A stretch of 64,000 nt of DNA from UBA4292 sp964648695 (GTDB lineage: Bacteria > Bacillota > Clostridia > Lachnospirales > Lachnospiraceae): contig CAZYLH010000002.1 in assembly GCA_964648695.1 (NCBI GenBank), forward strand, positions 1 through 64,000, given 5' to 3'. How positions within the stretch are numbered: position 1 is the first letter of the stretch; each line of letters opens with the position of its first letter. Positions 25,070 to 34,634 of this stretch are shown here, one piece after another. The notes beneath the pieces were generated by a model. That model was not told where the DNA came from and did no database searches. It worked only from the letters and a program-made list of their open reading frames with translations. A program made the translations under genes and the position numbers.

Positions 25070-25974
25070 AGATCATCATTCCATTCCTCCGGAAAAAGAT
25101 CTATAACAACCAGTTCCGGCTTGTTAAATAAACGAAAATTTATTGAATGGGTGCCAAGTCCGGCGCTGACCGCACACTTCCCCACTCCATTTTTTTCTTC
25201 ATACCATCCCTTTGCATATCTTGGAAAAAGAGATGGCTGCGGGGATATGAGCGGCCCGATAATGGGAAGCACCACCGTGCCCCCGTGAAAATGCCCCGAC
25301 AGCACAAAATCCGCTCCTCCCTGCCAGTAGCTCTCCATATACTGAGGGGTGTGCGCCATCACAATGTTAAAGCGCTCCTTATTTTCGAAGATACCATTTT
25401 TAAGATGCCGCTTTAGATAAGAAGCTCTCATCCTTTTTCTTATAGGAAATCTTTTGTAATACTTTTTAGTTATGCATAAGCCCCAGAGATTAACTCCCTC
25501 TCCTAAGCTTACACCCTTATCCGCAAGGTATTCCACTTTATACTTCTTAAGAAGCTTGCTAAACTCCCACCACCAGCCGGGGTAACGCCCAGCCTCTATC
25601 TTCATTCTCTGCTCATGGTTTCCTTCTGCATAATAAACAGGAAAACGCCCAGAAAGACCTTTTAGTACGCTCTCAAGCGCAAAAAAATCCATCTTTTGAT
25701 ATGGCTTTACCACCATCATATCTCCGCCGATGAGCACCACATCCGGTTTTGCGTCTATGATTCTTTTAAGGAGCTTTTCATTATCTTTTCCAAAGGTATT
25801 CCCATGAAGATCTGTCAAAAAAGCTATTCTAAGGGGCTTTTTTATGCGCGAATCCCTAAGGCTATAGTATTTTACGGTCAAATCTTTTTTTTCATATGCT
25901 GAGCGCATAAGCGCTGCCGCAACTAAAGCTCCCGTTAAGGGCAACAACCATTTATTGATCTTTCTTGCGCTCAA
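25066..25974 (-). CDS. Membrane-anchored calcineurin-like phosphoesterase (YkuE type)
   Basis: 302 residues. One N-terminal span (about 8-25) anchors a metallophosphoesterase domain with the full dinuclear-metal set: TDLHG, GGDMM, GNHEQ, MAHTP and SGHFHGG. Relatives such as B. subtilis YkuE act at the envelope, and others cleave nucleotide-diphosphate lipids; the substrate is unknown. The start is TTG at 25974, fixed by GGAG six bases upstream. It sits between the deacetylase and scpA genes in one transcript. Confidence 0.85.
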   Translation of the reverse strand: MSARKINKWLLPLTGALVAAALMRSAYEKKDLTVKYYSLRDSRIKKPLRIAFLTDLHGNTFGKDNEKLLKRIIDAKPDVVLIGGDMMVVKPYQKMDFFALESVLKGLSGRFPVYYAEGNHEQRMKIEAGRYPGWWWEFSKLLKKYKVEYLADKGVSLGEGVNLWGLCITKKYYKRFPIRKRMRASYLKRHLKNGIFENKERFNIVMAHTPQYMESYWQGGADFVLSGHFHGGTVVLPIIGPLISPQPSLFPRYAKGWYEEKNGVGKCAVSAGLGTHSINFRLFNKPELVVIDLFPEEWNDDL

Positions 25975-26019
25975 CTAAAGCTCCTTTCATAGACTCCTAA
26001 GGCTTTTCATAAGTCGCTG

Positions 26020-27306
26020 TCAAAAACCGTGGGACGGATAAACTCCAAACTCATATCCCGCCTCGCGAACTCCATCGATCAAATCCGCAAGAATATTGGT
26101 GTTAGTAGATGATACTCCGTGCAGCAGGAATATCTCGCCGGGATGGAGGCTGTCTAGACAGTCCTGAAGGGCAGTCTCCTCATCTGGCTGATCATCCACT
26201 ATCCAGTCCCTATGGGCATAACTCCAAAAAACTGCGTGATAGCCCATGGAATTTATAAGCGCTAAGGACTGCTCACTAAAGATACCTGCGGGGTAACGGA
26301 AAAGCGTCATCTCATAGCCAAACTCTTCTAATACATAGTCATGAACCCAGGAGATATCCTCATACTCCTCCTCAAGCCCCAGTGAGGGCATACCAGCTGA
26401 GGGGTGTGAGCTTGAGTGATTTCCCAGCTGATGTCCCTCGTCTATGATTCTCTGCACCAGGTCGGGATTTTCCGTGACAAACTGCTTCGTCACAAAGAAC
26501 ACCGCTTTTACATCCTTCTCTTTTAAGATGTCCAAGATCGTCGGCGTATATCCCGCCTCATAGCCCTCGTCAATGGTAAGGTAAACTAGATTTTCCGTGC
26601 TTGGGCCGATAAAATCAACACCGTAATCTCCGTATAAACTCTCGTAATATAAAACGCCGGTGGGGCGGTTTTGCTCATCAACGCTTGTGCCATAGCCGTA
26701 AGGAATGGTTTCATTTGAGATGGCTGCCAGCTCGTCCATGCTTTTAGATTCTAACTCGCATGCCTCATCCTGGGCATCATCTGATTCTTCTGTGGTTTCC
26801 GCCTCATCAGCTGGCATGGTGATAACCACATCATCCTCCACCACCAAAAGGTAGTCACTTGCCGCATAGCATACAGTGCCATCATAGATAACCTGGCTCC
26901 ACGTACCGTCATCGCTTATGCTTATACGCTCTATTTGCTCCTGTGCGATCAAAAGCCCATAGCTTTCATACTCCGTTCCCGGGCCGCTTCGCAAATTTAT
27001 ATTTACCTTTGCCTCCACAATCTGGTTGACTCTAATGTAGCCGTCAGCGATCGCATAAGTCTGCTCTGTCGCCTCTTCCGTCTCATCTTCCACGGACACG
27101 GTGGCTGTGACCTCCTCAGTTGTTAGGCCCTCAGCTTCCTCCTCATCATCCTCTTCTTCTACATCATTTGCGGAGGTGCTTACCGTTTCTGAAAGCGTGG
27201 GCGCTGTATCCGGCAAAATATGTGAGCATGCCGTTATAAAAAGCGCTGCCAAGAGTATAGCCAAGAACAAATTTATACCCTGACGCTTTTGTCTGTTTGT
27301 AGTCAT
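26020..27306 (-). CDS. PdaA-like polysaccharide deacetylase lipoprotein with SH3 domain
   Basis: 428 residues. The signal sequence ends in ITAC with Cys27, a plausible lipobox. An acidic Glu/Thr-rich linker (about 35-90) precedes an SH3b-like segment with NINLRSGPGTEYESYG (about 95-155). The NodB deacetylase domain follows (about 225-425): TIDEGY replaces the usual TFDDG, NHSSSH provides the two metal His, and FRYPAGIFSE and LLHG complete the site. The layout resembles PdaA (muramic delta-lactam) enzymes, which carry Asn at the second acidic position. It likely modifies peptidoglycan. A strong promoter precedes it and it begins the transcript to scpA and beyond. Confidence 0.87.
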   Translation of the reverse strand: MTTNRQKRQGINLFLAILLAALFITACSHILPDTAPTLSETVSTSANDVEEEDDEEEAEGLTTEEVTATVSVEDETEEATEQTYAIADGYIRVNQIVEAKVNINLRSGPGTEYESYGLLIAQEQIERISISDDGTWSQVIYDGTVCYAASDYLLVVEDDVVITMPADEAETTEESDDAQDEACELESKSMDELAAISNETIPYGYGTSVDEQNRPTGVLYYESLYGDYGVDFIGPSTENLVYLTIDEGYEAGYTPTILDILKEKDVKAVFFVTKQFVTENPDLVQRIIDEGHQLGNHSSSHPSAGMPSLGLEEEYEDISWVHDYVLEEFGYEMTLFRYPAGIFSEQSLALINSMGYHAVFWSYAHRDWIVDDQPDEETALQDCLDSLHPGEIFLLHGVSSTNTNILADLIDGVREAGYEFGVYPSHGF

Positions 27307-27341
27307 CTTAAAATACTTCCTCTCTCTTAAAAGTCCACTGC

Positions 27342-27370
27342 ATTATACACTACAGGCAAAAAATAGTCAA
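27342..27370 (-). promoter_or_regulatory. Sigma-A promoter of the deacetylase/scp transcript
   Basis: On the minus strand TTGACT (27365-27370), a 17-nt spacer and TATAAT (27342-27347), about 35 nt upstream of the ATG. It is near consensus and may serve genes as far as the terminator at 18615. Confidence 0.8.
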
Positions 27371-27396
27371 TCAATGCCGGGCTTTATTCACTCTTA

Positions 27397-29229
27397 CTAC
27401 TGCTGATTTTTCTTATTCATCGCCCGCTTTCTTAAGGTGGAATCCAGTATCTTCTTTCTTATTCGAAGGTTCTTTGGCGTCACCTCCAAAAGCTCGTCAT
27501 CGTCTATAAACTCCATGCACTGCTCAAGGCTCATATTTATTGGCGGAACCAGTCGCAGAGCGTCGTCAGCGGAGGAGGATCTGGTGTTTGTCAGATGCTT
27601 TGCCTTGCATACATTTACCTCGATATCCTCGCTTCGTCCCGTCTGACCTACTATCATTCCCGCATAGACCTGTTCGCCGGGCCCAATAAAGAGGTTTCCC
27701 CTCTCCTGTGCATTATAAAGACCATATGTAAGACTCTCACCGGACTCATAGGCGATTAAGGAGCCTGACTTTCTAAACTGGATCGGCCCCCGGTATGGCT
27801 CATAGCCATCAAAGATGGTGTTCATGATGCCATTACCCTTGGTGTCCGTCATAAATTCTCCCCGATAGCCGATAAGTCCTCTTGAGGGAATTCGAAACTC
27901 AAGCCTTGTATAGCCTCCAGAGGCGCTTCCCATGCCAGAAAGCTCACCCTTTCTATTGGAAAGCTTTTGGATCACGCTTCCGGAAAACTCATCCGGAACA
28001 TCCACATATACTAACTCCATGGGCTCAAGAACTCTGCCGCGCTCATCAAGCTTAGTTAAAACTTCCGCTCTGCTTACCGCAAATTCATAGCCCTCGCGCC
28101 TCATATTCTCGACAAGGACGGATAAGTGAAGCTCTCCTCTTCCGGACACCTTGAATGCGTCCGTGTTTTCCGTCTCCTCCACACGAAGGGAGACATCTGT
28201 GTTAAGCTCCCTAAAAAGGCGGTCTCTAAGATGCCTTGATGTGACATACTTTCCTTCCTTGCCGGCGAGAGGACTGTCATTTACCATAAAGTGCATGGCG
28301 ATGGTTGGCTCGGAAATCTTCTGGAACGGGATTGGCTCCGGGTTTTGCACATCGCAGATGGTATCTCCGATGTGCAGATCGCTTATACCGGAAATTGCCA
28401 CAATCGAGCCAAAGCCCGCCTCCATAACCTCCACCTTATTAAGCCCGTTGTACTCATAGAGCCTTCCGATCTTTACTTTCATTTTCTTGTCCAGATCATG
28501 GGCGTTTACCACAATCAAATCCTGATTTGTGCGTATCACACCGTCCTCCACCTTGCCAACGCCTATACGCCCAACATACTCATTATAGTCGATGGTGCTT
28601 ATGAGCATTCTGGCGGGGGCGTCCATATCACCTTCCGGTGCTGGAATGCTCTTAACGATGGTCTCAAACAGGGGCTCCATGTCCTTTTTCTCATCCGCAA
28701 GGTCGCTTAGCGCAAATCCCTCCTTTGCGGAGGCAAAGATAAACGGGCAATCTAACTGCTTATCATTAGCATCTAAGTCCATCAAAAGCTCAAGCACCTC
28801 ATCCACAACCTCCTCGGGTCTTGCCCCGGGGCGGTCTATCTTGTTGATGCATACGACCACGGACAGATCTAACTCAAGCGCTTTTTTTAGCACAAATTTT
28901 GTCTGCGGCATCGGCCCCTCAAAGGCGTCAACAACCAGCACAACGCCGTCCACCATCTTTAACACGCGCTCCACCTCGCCGCCAAAATCGGCATGTCCTG
29001 GGGTGTCCACAATATTTATCTTTATATCCTTATAATATACGGCAGTGTTCTTAGAAAGAATAGTTATTCCTCTCTCCCGCTCGATGTCATTAGAGTCCAT
29101 CACACGCTCCGCCACCTCCTGGTTTTCCCTAAAAACTCCGCTCTGCTTTAAGAGCTCATCCACCAGAGTGGTCTTTCCATGATCCACATGCGCAATGATG
29201 GCTATATTTCTTATCTCTTCTCTCTTCAT
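27397..29229 (-). CDS. typA: Ribosome-binding GTPase TypA/BipA
   Basis: 610 residues from the ATG at 29229, the normal family length; the longer in-frame reading back to 29313 adds 28 residues with no ribosome site. The G domain has AHVDHGKTT, DTPGHADFGGEVERVL and NKIDRPGARPEEV, followed by elongation-factor-like beta-barrel domains and the BipA C-terminal domain (SRGLIGYRGEF). BipA binds the ribosome and aids 50S assembly and stress adaptation. AAGAGGAAG lies before the ATG. It has its own promoter. Confidence 0.96.
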   Translation of the reverse strand: MKREEIRNIAIIAHVDHGKTTLVDELLKQSGVFRENQEVAERVMDSNDIERERGITILSKNTAVYYKDIKINIVDTPGHADFGGEVERVLKMVDGVVLVVDAFEGPMPQTKFVLKKALELDLSVVVCINKIDRPGARPEEVVDEVLELLMDLDANDKQLDCPFIFASAKEGFALSDLADEKKDMEPLFETIVKSIPAPEGDMDAPARMLISTIDYNEYVGRIGVGKVEDGVIRTNQDLIVVNAHDLDKKMKVKIGRLYEYNGLNKVEVMEAGFGSIVAISGISDLHIGDTICDVQNPEPIPFQKISEPTIAMHFMVNDSPLAGKEGKYVTSRHLRDRLFRELNTDVSLRVEETENTDAFKVSGRGELHLSVLVENMRREGYEFAVSRAEVLTKLDERGRVLEPMELVYVDVPDEFSGSVIQKLSNRKGELSGMGSASGGYTRLEFRIPSRGLIGYRGEFMTDTKGNGIMNTIFDGYEPYRGPIQFRKSGSLIAYESGESLTYGLYNAQERGNLFIGPGEQVYAGMIVGQTGRSEDIEVNVCKAKHLTNTRSSSADDALRLVPPINMSLEQCMEFIDDDELLEVTPKNLRIRKKILDSTLRKRAMNKKNQQ

Positions 29230-29303
29230 CCTATACTTCCTCTTATCTAAAATCTGTACTCCAAAGAAGACGCGTCTGTAAATGTCCCCTTCTCGCCCGT
29301 CTA

Positions 29304-29331
29304 ATTCTAGCACATATCCGGCTTATTGCAA
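29304..29331 (-). promoter_or_regulatory. Sigma-A promoter of typA
   Basis: On the minus strand TTGCAA (29326-29331), a 16-nt spacer and TAGAAT (29304-29309), giving a leader of about 70 nt. Confidence 0.65.
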
Positions 29332-29494
29332 GCATTTTTTCTTGCCAAAACCTTTAGCACAAAGGCTTAAGAGTCCCTCTTATCTCGCGGAAACTGCAAT
29401 ATTAAATTCATATTTTATTAACATATATGGGTTACAATAAGTGCGATTTAGTAGCGATTATTCTATCCTGCCATCGGCAGAGAAAGTGTGGACT

Positions 29495-32239
29495 ATGAAT
29501 TATAACCGTAAAGGCGTTTTAGATAAGATTAAGGCTTTGGCCCCACGAAGAGGGCGGCTTTATAGAAAGCTTCTGGTAAATACGCTTGTGCTCCTCATCA
29601 TAGCTGTGTTTTTGACAAGCGCATTTGCTGGCTCCTTTATCCTTGGCGCTTTTGACTCGCTTATGGATAACTCCCGTGAAATCAGCTATGAGGACATCTC
29701 CTCTGACAGCTACTACACTGTCCTCTATGACAGCGAGAACAATGTAATGGCAAAGCTGGTGATGGAGGGCTCAAACAGAGAGGAAGTCACCCTTTCAGAG
29801 ATACCCGATAATCTGATCAATGCATTTGTCGCCATTGAGGATGAGCGTTTCTGGACACATAACGGCATTGACCTTAAAGGTATTGTCCGCGCCGCCATAG
29901 TGGGAATCACAACCCTAAATTTCAGTCAGGGGGCCAGCACCATCACCCAGCAGCTGATCAAAAACAGCATTTTTGACGGCGGTGCAGAGACAAGCTTTGG
30001 CGCACGCTTAGAGCGAAAGCTTCAGGAGCAGGCGCTTGCCATCAGCCTAGAGGAGCAGCTCTCAAAGAGCGTGATACTTGAAAATTATCTAAACAGCATA
30101 AATCTTGGTAGCAATTGCCTTGGAGTTCAGGCGGCGGCAAACAGGTATTTTAATAAAGATGTAAGCGACCTGACCCTCTCAGAATGCGCGGTCATCGCCG
30201 CCATCACCCAAAACCCCAGCTCTCTAAACCCCATCCGCTATCCCGAAAACAACCAGAAGCGTCAGCAGCTGGTGCTACAGAAGATGCTTGAGCTTGGCTA
30301 TATCACCCAGGAGGAGTACGATGAGGCAATAGCGGACGATGTCTATTCAAGAATTCAGATCACCTCAAGCATCAGCTCCTCAAGCGATGTCTACAGCTAT
30401 TTTACTGACGCGGTGATTGAGCAGGTAATAGAGGATCTTCAAACCGAGTTAGGCTACACTCAGACGCAGGCCTATAACCTGCTCTACAGCGGCGGCCTCA
30501 CCATCTACACCACTATGGATCCGGATATTCAGCAGATAGTTGACGAGGAGATAAATGACCTTGACAACTACCCTTACGAATACTACACCATCAGCTATCG
30601 CTTAAAAGTCACGCATGAGGATGGAACGTCCGAGAGCTTTTCGGAAACCTCCGTTCAGACCTTTATACAGGAGGTTTGCGGTATAACGGACTTTGACCTT
30701 ATGTTTAACTCAGAGGAGGAGATCGACGAATATATTGAGCTTTTTAAGGAATACTACCTTACAGATACGGATACAATAGAAAGCGAGGATCTTGCTGTGA
30801 CGCTCCAGCCACAGGTCTCCATGGTGGTAATCGACCAGTCCACCGGATATGTTAAGGCCATCAGCGGCGGCAGAGGAGAAAAGACAACAAACCTGGCGCT
30901 AAACCGCGCGACACAAAGTACCCGTCAGCCGGGCTCCACATTTAAGGTTTTAAGCGTCTTCGCGCCGGCCCTAGACACCTGCGGGGCAACCCTCGCCTCC
31001 GTATACTATGACTCCCCCGTTAGCGCGGACGGCCAGAACTTCTCCAACTGGTGGGGCGATGAATATCTGGGGTACGTAAATCTCAGGGACGCCACCGCCT
31101 ACTCCATGAATTTGGTATCCCTGCACTGTCTACTTGAGACTGTGACGGTGGATCTTGCCTATGAGTATGTGGAAAAATTCGGTATCACGACACTGGTTGA
31201 CAGCGAGAAGGGCTCTGATGGCAGCATCTACACTGACCGTGTGGCATCCTTAGCTCTTGGCGGCATAACAAAGGGTGTCACAAATCTTGAGCTGACCGCG
31301 GCATACGCCGCCATCGCAAACGACGGCGTCTACAACAAGCCAGTCTTTTACACCAAGATTTTAAGCCATGACGGAACGGTTTTACTGGAAAACACGACAG
31401 AATCCACGCGGGTCATCAAATCCACAACCGCTTCCCTTCTGACCTCCGCCATGGAATCCACCTTCGGAAGAAACCTGACATCGGACTATACGGATATCAA
31501 CCCAAACATCAATCCTACCGGTACAAATCATGATTTTTCCACCATGACTCTGGCGGGAAAATCCGGTTCCACCACTGACAACAATGACGTGTGGTTTGTC
31601 GGATACTCGCCCTACTACACTTGCGGTATCTGGTCAGGATACGACCAGGGAAAAACCCTCACCACTGGCCAGGAATATCACAAGGATATATGGGAACGGG
31701 TGATGGAGCGCATCCATGAGGATCTGGAGGATATCGGCTGGGCGGTAAATGATGATATCGTCTCCGCCACGATTTGCAGTAAGAGCGGTCTTTTGGCGGT
31801 TGACGGCGTCTGCGACCTTGCCGAGGACAACGGCACCGTATACACGGAATACTTTGCCAGCGGAACAGAACCGACAGATTACTGCGATGTGCATACAAAG
31901 GTATCCGTCTGCACCGTCTCAAATCGACTTGCCGGAGATTCCTGTCCCAAAAGCGCAGTGGAGGAAAAGGTGTATCTGGTGCTGGATCAGAGCCTGCTTG
32001 ATACGGACTACGAGACGGATGACCAGCTCTACGCTCTCCCAGAGTCCCTGCTGTACGGCTATACCTGCACCACCCACTCAAGCACCACTGAAACCACATC
32101 GGAAACAACCTCCGGCTCAGAAGCGTCGTCTCAGAGTTCCTCTTCTACAAACAAGAGTGATGAGGATGACGAGGATGAAAGCAGCTCTTCCACTAAGACT
32201 GATAATGACAACGAGGATTTGACAGAGTCGGATGAATAA
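29495..32239 (+). CDS. pbpA: Class A penicillin-binding protein (PBP1a type)
   Basis: 914 residues from the ATG at 29495; an in-frame GTG at 29441 lies in the promoter-like AT-rich stretch without a ribosome site. A membrane span sits near 25-50. The GT51 glycan polymerase follows with EDERFWTHNGID and GASTITQQLIKN. The transpeptidase has Ser in GSTFK, YSMN, and KSGSTTDN (KSG in place of KTG). It polymerises and crosslinks peptidoglycan outside the membrane. The last 60 residues are a Ser/Thr/Glu/Asp low-complexity tail with no known fold. It is divergent from typA and convergent with ftsZ, with a terminator after it. No clear promoter or ribosome site was seen. Confidence 0.93.
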   Translation: MNYNRKGVLDKIKALAPRRGRLYRKLLVNTLVLLIIAVFLTSAFAGSFILGAFDSLMDNSREISYEDISSDSYYTVLYDSENNVMAKLVMEGSNREEVTLSEIPDNLINAFVAIEDERFWTHNGIDLKGIVRAAIVGITTLNFSQGASTITQQLIKNSIFDGGAETSFGARLERKLQEQALAISLEEQLSKSVILENYLNSINLGSNCLGVQAAANRYFNKDVSDLTLSECAVIAAITQNPSSLNPIRYPENNQKRQQLVLQKMLELGYITQEEYDEAIADDVYSRIQITSSISSSSDVYSYFTDAVIEQVIEDLQTELGYTQTQAYNLLYSGGLTIYTTMDPDIQQIVDEEINDLDNYPYEYYTISYRLKVTHEDGTSESFSETSVQTFIQEVCGITDFDLMFNSEEEIDEYIELFKEYYLTDTDTIESEDLAVTLQPQVSMVVIDQSTGYVKAISGGRGEKTTNLALNRATQSTRQPGSTFKVLSVFAPALDTCGATLASVYYDSPVSADGQNFSNWWGDEYLGYVNLRDATAYSMNLVSLHCLLETVTVDLAYEYVEKFGITTLVDSEKGSDGSIYTDRVASLALGGITKGVTNLELTAAYAAIANDGVYNKPVFYTKILSHDGTVLLENTTESTRVIKSTTASLLTSAMESTFGRNLTSDYTDINPNINPTGTNHDFSTMTLAGKSGSTTDNNDVWFVGYSPYYTCGIWSGYDQGKTLTTGQEYHKDIWERVMERIHEDLEDIGWAVNDDIVSATICSKSGLLAVDGVCDLAEDNGTVYTEYFASGTEPTDYCDVHTKVSVCTVSNRLAGDSCPKSAVEEKVYLVLDQSLLDTDYETDDQLYALPESLLYGYTCTTHSSTTETTSETTSGSEASSQSSSSTNKSDEDDEDESSSSTKTDNDNEDLTESDE

Positions 32240-32249
32240 ATGCGAAAAT

Positions 32250-32285
32250 AAGGCAGCCCGGTATTTTAGGCTGTCTTATTTTTTT
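32250..32285 (+). terminator. Terminator of the class A PBP gene
   Basis: AAGGCAGCC pairs with GGCTGTCTT around a 10-nt loop and is followed by eight Ts. Confidence 0.85.
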
Positions 32286-32290
32286 ACAAA

Positions 32291-32328
32291 AAAAGACAGC
32301 CCCGGCGCATGCTTAAGGACTGTCTTTA
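32291..32328 (-). terminator. Terminator of ftsZ
   Basis: On the minus strand AAAGACAGTCC pairs with GGGCTGTCTTT, followed by a long T run, 22 nt after the ftsZ stop codon. Confidence 0.8.
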
Positions 32329-32349
32329 AATTATCTAACCTTTTTTATC

Positions 32350-33579
32350 TTATTTCTTTAAAAAGCTCGGAATGCGAACTGTCTGCTGCTCAGTCTTTCT
32401 TGTGTGAGTGGGAGGCGTGTAGCTTGGCGCCTTATATGTGTGGCGAGAGGAAGCCTCTCCCATCTCCGATGATGTGTCTGCTGCCAGAGGATCTGCCCCA
32501 GACTTCTCCTCATAAGACGGTGCCGTCTCAAAACCTGTGTCCGCTCCGGTGACTGAACTGTGAAGGGCTCCGTAAGATGCGCGGGCACTGCTCTTTGGCT
32601 TATATTCAACAGCGCTGTCCGCATTATTATTCATAACGCCTGTGGCAATCAGAGTGATGCGCACTGTATCCTGGAAGTTCTCATCATAGGCTGTTCCAAA
32701 GATAATATTTGCGTCCTCTCCCGCCAGCTCCTGTATGGCGCTGATAGATTCGTAAATCTCCGGAAGGCTCACATCACATCCAGTGATATTTACCAGCACA
32801 TGTGAAGCCCCCTCAATGGTTGTCTCAAGAAGCGGACTTGAAAGAGCGCCCTTCATGGCATCAATAGCCTTATCATCACCCTTTGCCTCGCCGATACCGA
32901 TATGTGCGATGCCCTTGTCCTTCATAACCGTCTGCACATCCGCAAAATCAAGGTTAATAAGACCGGGGTTGTTGATCAAATCTGTGATTCCCTGTACGCC
33001 CTGCTGAAGAACCTCATCAGCCTTCTTAAAAGCGTCCATAACGGAGGTTCTCCTGTCAGAAATCTGCAATAAGCGGTCGTTTGGAATGACGATTAATGTG
33101 TCCACGGAGGCCTTTAACCTCTCCACGCCGGAGGCAGCATTGTTCATGCGCACCTTTCCCTCAAAAGAAAAAGGCTTGGTTACCACACCGACTGTCAGAA
33201 TACCCATCTTTTTTGCGATGGCAGCCACAATAGGAGCCGCCCCTGTACCGGTGCCGCCTCCCATACCGCAGGTGATGAAAACCATATCCGCATCCTTAAG
33301 CATCTCAGCGAGCTCTTCCTGACTCTCCTCTGCCGCCTTCTGCCCAATCTCAGGCTTTGCGCCAGCGCCAAGACCCTTTGTAAGCTTCTCTCCGATCTGG
33401 ATGGCCTTGGGAGCCTTGCAAAGCTGTAATGCCTGCTTATCTGTATTGACGCCGATAAACTCAACGCCAACTATATTCTCTTCAATCATGCGATTTACTG
33501 CGTTGTTGCCGGCTCCTCCCACACCTACAACAATAATTTTCGCCGCGCCTTCATTCTCATTAATCTTGATTTCTAACAA
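32350..33579 (-). CDS. ftsZ: Cell division GTPase FtsZ
   Basis: 409 residues, the tubulin-like protein that forms the division ring. VVGVGGAGNNAVNRM opens the GTP site, GGGTGTGAAP is the tubulin signature, and NLDFADVQ holds the T7-loop Asp. A variable Ser/Thr/Ala linker follows, then the C-terminal partner-binding peptide VRIPSFLKK. The start is TTG at 33579 because GGAGG lies eight bases upstream; the in-frame reading up to 33711 runs through an AT repeat and is leader. It has its own promoter and a leader of about 85 nt holding an (AT)11 run. No ftsA lies beside it. Confidence 0.96.
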   Translation of the reverse strand: MLEIKINENEGAAKIIVVGVGGAGNNAVNRMIEENIVGVEFIGVNTDKQALQLCKAPKAIQIGEKLTKGLGAGAKPEIGQKAAEESQEELAEMLKDADMVFITCGMGGGTGTGAAPIVAAIAKKMGILTVGVVTKPFSFEGKVRMNNAASGVERLKASVDTLIVIPNDRLLQISDRRTSVMDAFKKADEVLQQGVQGITDLINNPGLINLDFADVQTVMKDKGIAHIGIGEAKGDDKAIDAMKGALSSPLLETTIEGASHVLVNITGCDVSLPEIYESISAIQELAGEDANIIFGTAYDENFQDTVRITLIATGVMNNNADSAVEYKPKSSARASYGALHSSVTGADTGFETAPSYEEKSGADPLAADTSSEMGEASSRHTYKAPSYTPPTHTRKTEQQTVRIPSFLKK

Positions 33580-33609
33580 GGGATTTTCCTCCTTCACCGA
33601 TTCTACCCA

Positions 33610-33631
33610 ATATATATATATATATATATAT
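33610..33631. repeat. (AT)11 dinucleotide run in the ftsZ leader
   Basis: A pure 22-nt alternating A/T run lies about 15 nt upstream of the ftsZ ribosome site. Such runs can change length by slippage and, as RNA, can fold back on themselves. Confidence 0.95.
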
Positions 33632-33656
33632 CTTATTCCCTTTTTCTTACCCCCAT

Positions 33657-33699
33657 AAATCACAGTTAATACTATATGTGATTTCTCCGAAATAATCAA
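33657..33699 (-). promoter_or_regulatory. ftsZ promoter with an inverted repeat over the -10
   Basis: On the minus strand TTGATT (33694-33699), a 17-nt spacer and TATAGT (33671-33676). The -10 sits inside a perfect inverted repeat, AAATCACA-N12-TGTGATTT (33657-33684), a plausible operator. Confidence 0.65.
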
Positions 33700-33744
33700 C
33701 CTAAAAATCAAAAAAATTTTGGTTTTTTCGGGGTACCTTATCCG

Positions 33745-34488
33745 CTAGTCGTTCGCACTCGCATCCCTCTTAAAAAAGTATTCCACGACATCATTTACAG
33801 TGGAATAACTGTCAAGATAAAGGGTTCCCTGCTCTCCCGAAAGATTTGGCAAAATATCAAACAGCGTGTTAAGCTTGGTCTCAAGCTGCGTTCCCTGTCC
33901 GAGATAGACGCTGATATCCCCCACATAGAGCGTGATATTTAAATCTCTGTCAATGTAGACGCTCTCAACCTCAATCTCTTCCTGGTTTATAAGCTTGCTT
34001 AAGGTGAGGAGCTTATCAAAGATAGTGGGATCCTCTACCTGTAGCTGACCATTTAGCACATAGTAACTAAAGCTGATCCCTTCAATATACAACAGCTCAT
34101 CAATCTCCTGTGTGGATGTTTCCACGATATACCCTTCAGAATCAAAATATAGGTAATTTCCCATATAGGAAATATATCCCACCATGCTCTTTTCATAGAC
34201 CTGAATTTCTACGGAGTTAGGCCCCGTGAGGGTTATATCATAGCTCTTTATAAAGGGAATATCCTCCCGTTCTCCAAAACTATAGTTTAAGATACAGTAA
34301 AGCGTCCTGTAATACTTCTCCTCAGGAAATATGATGGCAATCAGCTCCTCATCCGAATAATAGCTGTTTCCGGTAACGGTAATCTCTGTAAGCTTCACCT
34401 CACAGGCAAGATACACCCCTCCGGCCACAATCATTATCAAAGCAGCTAGAAGCGGGAAGATTACTCTTAGAAGTCTTTTTTTCTTCAT
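33745..34488 (-). CDS. ftsQ: Division protein FtsQ/DivIB
   Basis: 247 residues. A Lys/Arg-rich cytosolic start, one span (about 8-28), then a POTRA domain (LTEITVTGNSYYSDEELIAII, about 32-100) and the beta domain. FtsQ/DivIB links FtsL/FtsB-type proteins to the septal synthase. It is short but complete; there is no long charged N-terminal region. GGAGG precedes the ATG. It is separated from the upstream dcw genes by a strong hairpin and has its own promoter, so it may be expressed apart from ftsW and murD. Confidence 0.88.
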   Translation of the reverse strand: MKKKRLLRVIFPLLAALIMIVAGGVYLACEVKLTEITVTGNSYYSDEELIAIIFPEEKYYRTLYCILNYSFGEREDIPFIKSYDITLTGPNSVEIQVYEKSMVGYISYMGNYLYFDSEGYIVETSTQEIDELLYIEGISFSYYVLNGQLQVEDPTIFDKLLTLSKLINQEEIEVESVYIDRDLNITLYVGDISVYLGQGTQLETKLNTLFDILPNLSGEQGTLYLDSYSTVNDVVEYFFKRDASAND

Positions 34489-34561
34489 TAACCGCCTCCA
34501 TGCTGCCTTTATTTCCTTGCCATTTAGGTCCCCAAGGTTATGACTATTTGCGTGTCGTCAC

Positions 34562-34590
34562 ATTATATCACTTTTCTAAAAAAAATACAA
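34562..34590 (-). promoter_or_regulatory. Sigma-A promoter of ftsQ
   Basis: On the minus strand TTGTAT (34585-34590), a 17-nt spacer and TATAAT (34562-34567). Confidence 0.75.
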
Positions 34591-34634
34591 CTATGTGAAA
34601 AATTTTTTCAGGTACTTTCGCTCACTTTTCCAAT

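Noticed and set aside
33580..33711. N-terminal extension of FtsZ through the AT repeat
   Set aside because: GGAGG before TTG at 33579 and the promoter at 33671-33699 place this stretch in the leader.
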